44,276 bases of DNA. Source: a virus. Numbering within the stretch: position 1 is the stretch's first letter; every line of letters begins with the position of its first letter. The stretch is from IMG/VR virus record IMGVR_UViG_3300021057_000172, positions 1 to 44,276 of that record; one strand, 5' to 3'. Below the pieces are notes generated by a model. That model saw only the letters and a program-made list of their open reading frames with translations. It was not told the DNA's origin and searched no databases. Position numbers and translations under genes: made by a program. Below are positions 39,010-44,276 of this stretch, in pieces.

Positions 39010-39306
39010 TCACGCCCCCTCCGGCAAGTCTTCGGGTTCACGCTCAGCATTTCTGCGCTCTTCAAAATCCTTGTCGGCTTTCTCTGAAAGCATGTCCTCA
39101 AGCTTTCTCATGAGGTGTGGGTTTTTCAGGTAAGCTTGCGTAGTGTTGATATCAATGCCAGCTAGCTCAGAATGCTCTAACACCACAAGCGAGTCTTTAA
39201 CGATGCGATAAACACCTGAGCCAATTAGGCAAGGCGGCCTGATAACCTCAAGTTCTGCTCGCACCACGTAGAAATCATGCTCAATTTCTGCGACTATGAT
39301 TTTCAT
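39010..39306 (-). CDS. Hypothetical early protein (98 aa)
   Basis: I do not recognise it. The N-terminal half is beta-rich (KIIVAEIEHDFYVVRAELEV) and the C-terminal half is acidic helical (LMRKLEDMLSEKADKDFEER). ATGA overlap with the exonuclease gene. It may act with the recombination set from position. Confidence 0.65.
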   Translation of the reverse strand: MKIIVAEIEHDFYVVRAELEVIRPPCLIGSGVYRIVKDSLVVLEHSELAGIDINTTQAYLKNPHLMRKLEDMLSEKADKDFEERRNAEREPEDLPEGA

Positions 39307-40085
39307 TCTGCACCTACTGTTAAACGCAAAGACTTGGCGGACTTAGTTACCAAAACACGCCCACAACGAACACGGCTGTGTCCGCCAAGTTCAATTACTT
39401 TTGCTTTCATATTATCTAATTCACCTTTTTTAAGAGTGTCTTTCTTGGCCAAAATCTCTTCGCAAATGCGCTTTATCTTTTCATCATCAACGACTTTGGT
39501 ATCCATGGCTGTTAATGGTGGAGGAGTGTTTGATTGAACCAAGGCCCAGAATTTCAGGGCCTCACAAATCAAGTGAGCCTGATAGTCGATGTTTGGCTTA
39601 ACTTCAACCAGAGCATCAACTTTGATTTCAGGATTCTTGTCGTAGAAACTAAAGTAATCAAGCTCATCTGCACCAGTCGCAGCGAGCTGATATTGAACCT
39701 GTGGCTCGTAATGATCTGGAACCTTATTTTCTAGGGCTGTAAGATGAGAATCAATGCCTGGGCATTTAATTTCTAGAATCTTTTTGCAATCAGGCCTGCG
39801 AATTCCATCAAGAGATACTCGCACAATTTCATAACTTGGATGAATTGCAATTCCTGGCGGCATGTCTTCAAGGCTCACCAGTTCATAACGAGCACGCGCC
39901 TTTACCTCAAGCTCACTGCCTCTTTGTGTGGCGTAGTTACCAGCAAACCCAGTGCTTTTTCCCGTCTTTTCTAGCCAAACTTGATAAGGCGTTGAATATG
40001 GAGACACTCCAATAATTGCAGCGATGTCACTCGCTCCAATTCCTTTGCGTCTCCATTCTAACCACTCAGGTGTTCCTTGAATCAT
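39303..40085 (-). CDS. YqaJ-type viral recombinase exonuclease
   Basis: From ATG 40085 (TTGAGG about 6 bases upstream) the 260-residue product shows the lambda-exonuclease/YqaJ core: WRRKGIGASDIAAIIG at the start, RGSELE, D93 in VSLDGI, and E105-I-K107 in LEIKCPG. It digests 5' ends of duplex DNA to give 3' tails for annealing. A longer ATG (40115) lies within the ssDNA-binding-like gene. Next to the ssDNA-binding-like and Sak4-like genes it forms a complete homologous recombination set. Confidence 0.9.
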   Translation of the reverse strand: MIQGTPEWLEWRRKGIGASDIAAIIGVSPYSTPYQVWLEKTGKSTGFAGNYATQRGSELEVKARARYELVSLEDMPPGIAIHPSYEIVRVSLDGIRRPDCKKILEIKCPGIDSHLTALENKVPDHYEPQVQYQLAATGADELDYFSFYDKNPEIKVDALVEVKPNIDYQAHLICEALKFWALVQSNTPPPLTAMDTKVVDDEKIKRICEEILAKKDTLKKGELDNMKAKVIELGGHSRVRCGRVLVTKSAKSLRLTVGAE

Positions 40086-40092
40086 ATCAACC

Positions 40093-40524
40093 TCAAAAAG
40101 GGATTTCAGAATCATCAGTCAAATTAAGCTTTTGTCGTGCTGCCATCACAGCACCTTCAAGCGCTGACAACTTAGACTTAGCCATGTCTTGAGGAATTAC
40201 ATTTCTAATGGAATTAAGGGGGTTAACCCATTTAACTTTGTTTTTCTCAACGTTCTTGTCATCTTTTTCAACTGCTACAACGATTGAAACTTCTTTGCCG
40301 ATTTCAAGCGGTCCTGCTGGATTGTTTCCTTGAAGCCCGCAAGTCAAAAGAGACTTAAGAGTGTGTGGCAAAGCTTTCTCTGAAAAAGAGCCATACCAAG
40401 TTAGCGTATGCTGACCGCCTTCTGCTTCAAAGGCAAAAGTGATAACCGCTTGTGGGTCCCCTTTGCTTGTTTCGCTGATAGCGTGATTTAAAAGTGTTGC
40501 TTTGTAAGTTCCTGCTTTAACCAT
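40093..40524 (-). CDS. ssDNA-binding-like protein (143 aa)
   Basis: The fold looks like an OB-type beta barrel: YKATLLNHAISETSKGDPQA, VITFAFEAEGGQHTLTWYGS, KEVSIVVAVEKDD, and an acidic DDSEIPF tail, as in SSB proteins. It lies between the exonuclease and Sak4-like genes, where phages encode their SSB. ATG has GGGGAG at 4 bases. Confidence 0.72.
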   Translation of the reverse strand: MVKAGTYKATLLNHAISETSKGDPQAVITFAFEAEGGQHTLTWYGSFSEKALPHTLKSLLTCGLQGNNPAGPLEIGKEVSIVVAVEKDDKNVEKNKVKWVNPLNSIRNVIPQDMAKSKLSALEGAVMAARQKLNLTDDSEIPF

Positions 40525-40533
40525 GGTCTCCCC

Positions 40534-41430
40534 TTATGCCACATATTTCATGAGGCGGTTTTTTACTTCTTTTAGTTTTGTTGGATTGGTTTTGAACTTT
40601 TCAATTTGCTCAGCTACCGATTTCTTAAGAGAGGCATCTAGCTTTTCGGACATTGATTTAATGTCGTTAATAAGCTCATCGGTGTTTGCATCTGGCTTCT
40701 GTGCGCAAGCTTCCATGAAGGCGTCATATGAAAGTGGAAGCTCTAAAGGTAAATCAAGGCGGTTTTTGGCATCAAATCCCGGACGCCATTGTGTGTACAT
40801 CACACGCTGGCCATCACCGAATGCCTTTGTTTTTCCTTTTTCTGTGGTGGTGAAAACCTTGTAAGTCGCATAGAAAACATTGTCTGAAAGGTCGCGAATG
40901 ATTGCTGCCATTTTATCATTACAGCGCATGATCACGCGGTCATAACTTTGGTTAGTTGCTGGGTCTGTATGTTGCTTAACTTGAGTGTGAGCAACAAGAA
41001 TCGAGGTCATGCCTTTTCTTTGAAGGGCTTGAAGGTCGAGCATAATTTCACGCATGATTTCGCGTGCTCTTACATAGCCCTTACCGAAGCCGCTTTCATA
41101 CTTTTCAATTGAATCAACGTTGCCTTCTTTGCAGATTGAAACGTGAACCAAGCTTTCAAGCGCCTCGACTGAGTCGATAACAAAAGTCTTATATGAATGA
41201 TTGGAAGTCTTAAGTTCTGAAAGCAGGTTTCTAAAAGATTGAAGGTCGGTAATTTTGTCAGGACCGATGCGGTTTGTTTCGATATGAAGTGATCCATTTT
41301 CCAAGTCCGCAATTAAAGCGTCTGGAAATGAAACCGCCCACGTTGTTTTGCCAACGCCGTTGTTTCCTGCTATCGTATGAATTTGTGGGCCGATCTGTTT
41401 GCCCGTACTGACCATTGATAAAAGACTCAT
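40534..41430 (-). CDS. Sak4-like RecA-fold ATPase (AAA_24), strand-annealing set
   Basis: Walker A AGNNGVGKTT at 21-30 and Walker B TFVIDSVEALE with D86 are intact, followed by TSILVAHTQVKQHTDP (switch region) in the middle. It has no N-terminal DNA-binding RecA parts, as in Sak4. Such proteins anneal or pair strands with a partner SSB. The gene order Sak4-SSB-YqaJ supports this. The start overlaps a 36-codon gene as ATGA. Confidence 0.85.
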   Translation of the reverse strand: MSLLSMVSTGKQIGPQIHTIAGNNGVGKTTWAVSFPDALIADLENGSLHIETNRIGPDKITDLQSFRNLLSELKTSNHSYKTFVIDSVEALESLVHVSICKEGNVDSIEKYESGFGKGYVRAREIMREIMLDLQALQRKGMTSILVAHTQVKQHTDPATNQSYDRVIMRCNDKMAAIIRDLSDNVFYATYKVFTTTEKGKTKAFGDGQRVMYTQWRPGFDAKNRLDLPLELPLSYDAFMEACAQKPDANTDELINDIKSMSEKLDASLKKSVAEQIEKFKTNPTKLKEVKNRLMKYVA

Positions 41431-41537
41431 AATATCTCCCTTAAAATTCTCTCCATAGCCTCAGCCAACCCATGGAAACCTTGAATACGCATAGACTGAA
41501 TCGCACCGTGCATTCGTTTGATTTGGTCGTGGGTCAT
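41427..41537 (-). CDS. Very small helical protein (36 aa)
   Basis: ATG 41537 gives MTHDQIKRMHGAIQSMRIQG, then FHGLAEAMERILREIL, and ends with an ATGA overlap to the Sak4-like gene. AAGGA lies about 10 bases upstream. It is probably the first translated gene after the attenuator-like hairpin. Confidence 0.58.
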   Translation of the reverse strand: MTHDQIKRMHGAIQSMRIQGFHGLAEAMERILREIL

Positions 41538-41571
41538 GAAATTTTTTCCTTTCGAGACAATAAAATTCCTT

Positions 41572-41588
41572 CACTCTAAAAAAGAGTG
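41572..41588 (-). terminator. Hairpin between Cro-like gene and recombination genes
   Basis: CACTCT and AGAGTG form a 6-base stem with a 5-base A/T loop. In the leftward direction it is followed by an A/T-rich AAGGAATTTTATTG, not a pure T run. It may be an early terminator/attenuator as in lambda tL1 or just an mRNA hairpin. Confidence 0.4.
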
Positions 41589-41625
41589 TTGGATGACAAT
41601 TCAAAATCAGTGTTAAGTCTTTACT

Positions 41626-41847
41626 TCAGGATGCTTTCACATCCAGCGTGAGACCGTCCTTGGACATTTCCTCCAGCAGGATCACAGACAACCATTGGCG
41701 TGGCTGACTGAAATACCTGCCGGTGCACAATTTTTCTGATGTAGTGACAGCTACATCACGGGCGACCAATCGTTTGATCGCTTCCTTTTGGCCTATCTGC
41801 TTGGCCCAGCTTTCTGCTTTTCTGACAAGCTCATTTCGTCGCTTCAT
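41626..41847 (-). CDS. Cro-like early repressor (73 aa)
   Basis: The likely start is ATG 41847 (MKRRNELVRKAESWAKQIGQ). The middle EAIKRLVARDVAVTTSEKLC fits a Cro-like helix-turn-helix (residues of about 20-40). An in-frame TTG at 41883 is rejected because its bases TTGACA form the -35 box of the promoter at 41855-41883. The ATG then lies about at the transcription start, so the message would be leaderless. It faces the repressor gene across operators. Confidence 0.75.
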   Translation of the reverse strand: MKRRNELVRKAESWAKQIGQKEAIKRLVARDVAVTTSEKLCTGRYFSQPRQWLSVILLEEMSKDGLTLDVKAS

Positions 41848-41854
41848 ACATAAG

Positions 41855-41883
41855 ACTTTACGTATTTTGATAATTTTTGTCAA
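41855..41883 (-). promoter_or_regulatory. Leftward early promoter (TTGACA-17-TAAAGT)
   Basis: The consensus -35 TTGACA (41883-41878) and -10 TAAAGT (41860-41855) are separated by 17 bases. It would drive the Cro-like gene and perhaps the whole early operon. One operator half site (41859-41867) lies over the -10 region, explaining control by the repressor. Confidence 0.75.
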
Positions 41884-41918
41884 CTATTATTTTACGTATT
41901 TAGGTAAAGAAATACGTA
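41859..41918. promoter_or_regulatory. Operators: TACGTATTT half sites in the repressor/Cro switch
   Basis: TACGTATTT occurs at 41859-41867 and 41893-41901. The second pairs with AAATACGTA (41910-41918) as a perfect 9-base inverted repeat with an 8-base spacer. The first copy covers the leftward -10 box; the AAATACGTA copy covers the candidate -10 TACAAT (41917-41922) for the repressor. This is a cI/Cro-like switch layout. Confidence 0.75.
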
Positions 41919-41952
41919 CAATTTAGGGATAGCATGGTTTCAGAGGTAACTA

Positions 41953-42318
41953 TTGAAAACGGCTAAGAAAAGGGAAGAAACTCCCCTAGCTAGAAATCTC
42001 AAATCGAGACGTGCGGCGCTCGGTTATAATAGTGCTGAGAAGTTCGCTGAAGCAGCAGGGATGCCATATCCGTCCTATCGAGGACTTGAACAAAGTATTT
42101 CTCAGGGTTCCCGCATAACCCTTGAACCTATAGCCAAGGCACTAAGATGCACCATTGATGACCTTCTCTCGGAAAACACGACCGAAAATCCAGCCGAGAA
42201 AGAAATCCTATTTTTCCGAGTCGTTAATAGCCTCGGGCGCCTCAATGAGGAACAACTTAGGAACCTCATTAATTTTATCAATAGGATGGAAAACCCCGCC
42301 CCCATCGACAACAATTAG
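41953..42318 (+). CDS. XRE-family phage repressor (121 aa)
   Basis: The TTG start has AGAGGT at 5 bases. Residues of about 9-70 (RNLKSRRAALGYNSAEKFAE, SRITLEPIAKALRCTIDDLL) are a XRE-type helix-turn-helix. The rest (about 50 residues) is a short helical dimerisation part with no peptidase domain, so it is not LexA-like cleavable; induction must work in another way. Divergent from the Cro-like gene across the operators. Confidence 0.85.
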   Translation: MKTAKKREETPLARNLKSRRAALGYNSAEKFAEAAGMPYPSYRGLEQSISQGSRITLEPIAKALRCTIDDLLSENTTENPAEKEILFFRVVNSLGRLNEEQLRNLINFINRMENPAPIDNN

Positions 42319-42541
42319 GTCTGTTTCCTTGATTGCCTGCAATTCCTGGAATGCCTTCACTAAATATGTCTCAAGCCGCTCGACACGATTCACACCAACT
42401 CCCACTGTTTCAACATGAGCCGCGCTAACTACCCGAAATTAAAAAGAAAGCAAGTTAGTTTATTTTTCACAACATTAACAATAAAGCTTTTACATGCTTA
42501 TGCCGAACAGCAAAGGTGCGAAAAACATAGCGAGGCTTTTT

Positions 42542-43162
42542 ATGAATTTTATTGTTACGTTCTTAATGGGATCTTTACTTATTGGATGTGCGAGCGCCCC
42601 TTCAAAGCGAGTTATCACTCCTGACATGCTTTCAGGCACACCAACCAAAGATGCTGAGAAATTAAAAGAGTCTCTCACTGTCGGCACTTACCAAGGCACC
42701 GCAGGCTATAGCGCCGAGGTTATGCTTTTCACAGAGCCAGTATTGATTGCAATGAATGAAGCTAAAGGAAAAGCCAATCTTGACTCACAAGACAAGATTA
42801 AAAAAGAAACCGCAAAAGACGTTGAAGAGCTAACTAAAAAGAAAACGTGTTTCCTCGTTAAGGTTCACACCTACGACCTTCAGCGTTCTAAGTTTACTAA
42901 CTGGGTTGGGAAAGTAACTGATATCAAAAATGAAGTTTATGATATCACTTTTCTAAACACCTATGGTTACAACTCAATCCCAGAATATTTCACAGACATG
43001 CAAGGTCGAACTTGGCATAATATTTCTGTAGGATGCTCAAAGAAAATTGACACCTCAAAATCGTTTAGCATTCACTTGGTTCCACAGATTAAGAACAACA
43101 AGGGGAATGACGAAAGCTCAAAGCTAGATTTCGTTATTAACGACAAAGTGGCGGCAAATTAG
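42542..43162 (+). CDS. Lipoprotein (206 aa), putative lysogenic conversion gene
   Basis: From ATG 42542 (GCGAGG at about 6 bases) the start MNFIVTFLMGSLLIGCASAP is a lipoprotein signal with lipobox LIGC and lipidated C16. The mature region has an acidic/Lys-rich linker (KGKANLDSQDKIKKETAKDV) and a beta-rich part. It follows the repressor in the rightward direction, with a 223-base gap, so it may be expressed in lysogens. Superinfection exclusion or surface change is a guess. Confidence 0.75.
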   Translation: MNFIVTFLMGSLLIGCASAPSKRVITPDMLSGTPTKDAEKLKESLTVGTYQGTAGYSAEVMLFTEPVLIAMNEAKGKANLDSQDKIKKETAKDVEELTKKKTCFLVKVHTYDLQRSKFTNWVGKVTDIKNEVYDITFLNTYGYNSIPEYFTDMQGRTWHNISVGCSKKIDTSKSFSIHLVPQIKNNKGNDESSKLDFVINDKVAAN

Positions 43163-43163
43163 T

Positions 43164-43607
43164 ATGGCAATCAAACTACGACAGGACGAAAGTGTTCATT
43201 GTGTGGCTAATTTTCATTGGTCGTCATATTTGTGGCCAGGACTGTGGGCATTATTAATAGGGCTGCCATCACTAGCTGGTACTGTAATTGAAGGCAGTAA
43301 CATTGTTATGCCAGCCATAGGCTTCGCGCCAATTCTTTACGTCTGGCTAAGAAATAAAACAAAATCTTACGTTGTGACGAATCAGCGTCTTTACGTCGAA
43401 GAGGGCATTCTGTCTAAGTCGAAAATTGATATCCCATTTAATAAAATTAATGACATAACATTCAATCAGGGGATCATTCAAAGATTACTAGGATCTGGAA
43501 GTGTTGCTGTTATGACCGGGAATGATAAGCCTACTAAGTTGACCAATCTTGATAAACCAGAGGATTTTCGAGAGGCTCTAGTTACTATTTCGCACAAAAA
43601 GAACTAA
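43164..43607 (+). CDS. Bacterial PH-domain (YdbT/DUF304-like) membrane protein (147 aa)
   Basis: An N-terminal soluble stretch is followed by two hydrophobic spans (about 21-42 and 46-61). Then comes a bPH2 domain: YVVTNQRLYVEEGILSKSKI, DIPFNKINDITFNQG, LLGSGSVAVMTGND. The residue pattern T-N-Q-R-L and the GxxxRxxGxG type are those of bacterial PH domains. It begins one base after the lipoprotein stop, so the two form a unit. Its end overlaps the convergent transglycosylase gene. Confidence 0.82.
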   Translation: MAIKLRQDESVHCVANFHWSSYLWPGLWALLIGLPSLAGTVIEGSNIVMPAIGFAPILYVWLRNKTKSYVVTNQRLYVEEGILSKSKIDIPFNKINDITFNQGIIQRLLGSGSVAVMTGNDKPTKLTNLDKPEDFREALVTISHKKN

Positions 43608-44199
43608 CCTTGTCCACTATACTGGACACTTTTGAGTAGCGACCTGATTCTCTAAGAACTGACCAGTAGTGGCCAGTCTGCAATACAATCTTGCCACGCT
43701 TTTGAATCTGATTAGCCAAGATACGCATTCCACAATCCAAGTTATTAAACGGATTTAAGATAGTTTTCTTTGGGTCATCAACATGCAAGTCCTTATCTTT
43801 AGCCCAATCAAATTTACAATAAGGCGCCCACTGGCTGTCTTGGTAGCTTAGCTGTAAAAGCCCCTCTGAATATACGGGCAGTCCTGTAATTGGGTCCGTG
43901 CCCATCGTGCTTTCATTGTACCTAGTTAGCGGTGACCAACTGCTTTCATAAAAAGAAATCCATTTAATAAGTTCAACCCACACGGCGATTTTTTTAGTCC
44001 TATCTAGTTTCCCTATATTAGGGCAAAAAAGACCTAAATCAGAAGCTTTCTCGTAAACAGGAAATAGCTCTTTATCGATCAGTTCATAGGCAAACTTTGA
44101 CCAAGACTCTTGCCATTGGCTACTTGAGTCTTCTTTAACTGGCGTAGATAGACAACCAAAGAAGACTACAACAAAAATAAGGATGAATAGGAATTTAAT
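43585..44199 (-). CDS. Lipoprotein lytic transglycosylase, putative ATT start, spans the circular junction
   Basis: The frame runs from 43585 up to 44199; its 5' end is repeated as bases 2-50 at the left end. In frame it reads IKFLFILIFVVVFFGCLSTP: one Lys, a hydrophobic run and a lipobox (FFGC, C16). No ATG, GTG or TTG exists between the nearest upstream in-frame stop and this segment; ATT (44199-44197) with AAAAAGG about 6 bases upstream is the best start, giving 204 residues. The body is an SLT-type transglycosylase: FYESSWSP with catalytic E85, SEGLLQLSYQDS and NPFNNLDCGMRILANQI. The internal GTG at 43983 would drop the signal. It is the last late gene. Confidence 0.82.
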   Translation of the reverse strand: MKFLFILIFVVVFFGCLSTPVKEDSSSQWQESWSKFAYELIDKELFPVYEKASDLGLFCPNIGKLDRTKKIAVWVELIKWISFYESSWSPLTRYNESTMGTDPITGLPVYSEGLLQLSYQDSQWAPYCKFDWAKDKDLHVDDPKKTILNPFNNLDCGMRILANQIQKRGKIVLQTGHYWSVLRESGRYSKVSSIVDKVSSFCAK

Positions 44200-44276
44200 G
44201 TTTAGCCTTTTTCTTTTTAGTCTTTACTGGTTTTGGATTGTACTTTTCGTCTAGCCATTGGTGCATTTTGGCGAGA
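44151..44276. repeat. Terminal direct repeat, right copy (overlap with 2-127)
   Basis: Same 126 bases as 2-127. It includes the last 27 codons plus stop of the 77-residue gene (44195-44276, partial here) and the first codons of the transglycosylase. Unit genome length is therefore about 44150 bases. Confidence 0.95.

Noticed and set aside
41626-41883. Longer form of the Cro-like protein starting at TTG 41883
   Set aside because: The TTG is part of a consensus -35 TTGACA with a -10 at 17 bases, so it lies upstream of the transcription start.
42208-42405. Leftward open frame antisense to the repressor end (GTG starts at 42405 or 42393)
   Set aside because: It overlaps the repressor by about 110 bases on the other strand. 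A GGGAG lies near GTG 42393 and part of the sequence looks helical, so it is not excluded, but there is no support for expression.
42415-42624. Rightward open frame before the lipoprotein gene
   Set aside because: It overlaps the lipoprotein gene start in another frame and has no ribosome site; stretch 42319-42541 shows no convincing gene.
44151-44276. Long terminal repeats of a linear or packaged genome
   Set aside because: The repeat is short, exact and cuts through genes that become intact when the ends are joined; an assembly overlap of a circular contig explains it better.
1-44276. CRISPR array, insertion sequence or transposase
   Set aside because: No spaced direct repeats, transposase motif or terminal inverted repeats were seen; Mu-like head genes are not accompanied by Mu A/B transposition genes.

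Overview
The window looks like one complete, circularly permuted genome of a temperate tailed phage (Caudoviricetes). Bases 2-127 recur exactly as 44151-44276, so the ends overlap and the unit genome is about 44.15 kb. One gene (a lipoprotein transglycosylase) runs across the artificial break. The head genes are Mu-like: a portal fused to a MuF domain, a protease with a nested scaffold, and gpG-like and gp36-like connector proteins. The tail is siphovirus-like, with a tube protein, G/GT chaperones made by a -1 frameshift, a tape measure of about 590 residues and no sheath. A tyrosine integrase next to a tRNA-Arg(CCU) 3' half (attP) and a divergent repressor/Cro-like switch show a temperate lifestyle. 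Lipobox lipoproteins and an M15 endolysin suggest a Gram-negative host; I cannot name it from sequence alone.

Layout. (1) Late region, leftward from about 27.6 kb to 1 and across the junction to 43.6 kb: LuxR-type regulator, small HTH-like protein, DNA methyltransferase, sigma-like factor, terminase, portal-MuF, protease/scaffold, capsid, connectors, tail, two paralogous fibres, a lysis group, then a sugar/radical-SAM cassette (0.7-5.8 kb), the M15 endolysin and the transglycosylase. (2) A small mostly rightward island (27.8-29.4 kb): ribbon-helix-helix-like protein, DEDDy exonuclease with zinc ribbon and two overlapping small genes. (3) Early region, leftward from 41.85 to 29.4 kb: Cro-like protein, Sak4-like ATPase, ssDNA-binding-like protein and YqaJ exonuclease (a recombination set), regulators, excisionase candidate, integrase, attP, PD-(D/E)XK nuclease, replisome-organiser-like protein and about 20 very small, tightly coupled genes. 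(4) A rightward lysogenic region (41.95-43.6 kb): repressor, lipoprotein and a PH-domain membrane protein.

Genes are packed with start/stop overlaps (ATGA, GTGA, TTGA, TAATG). I used these overlaps and Shine-Dalgarno positions to correct many starts and to add six genes of 35-58 codons. One further gene is added as the product of a frameshift.

The most unusual content is a possible ulosonic-acid/CMP-sugar pathway. It has a DAHP-synthase-family aldolase with an altered substrate motif, a cytidylyltransferase fused to a GT-A glycosyltransferase, a Zn-binding-plus-SAM methyltransferase of the kind used on sugars, a radical SAM enzyme, and a DUF115/Maf-type glycosyltransferase placed inside the tail operon next to the tail tube gene. 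I infer that the phage may make or modify a nine/eight-carbon-type sugar acid and attach it to its own virion or to a host surface structure.
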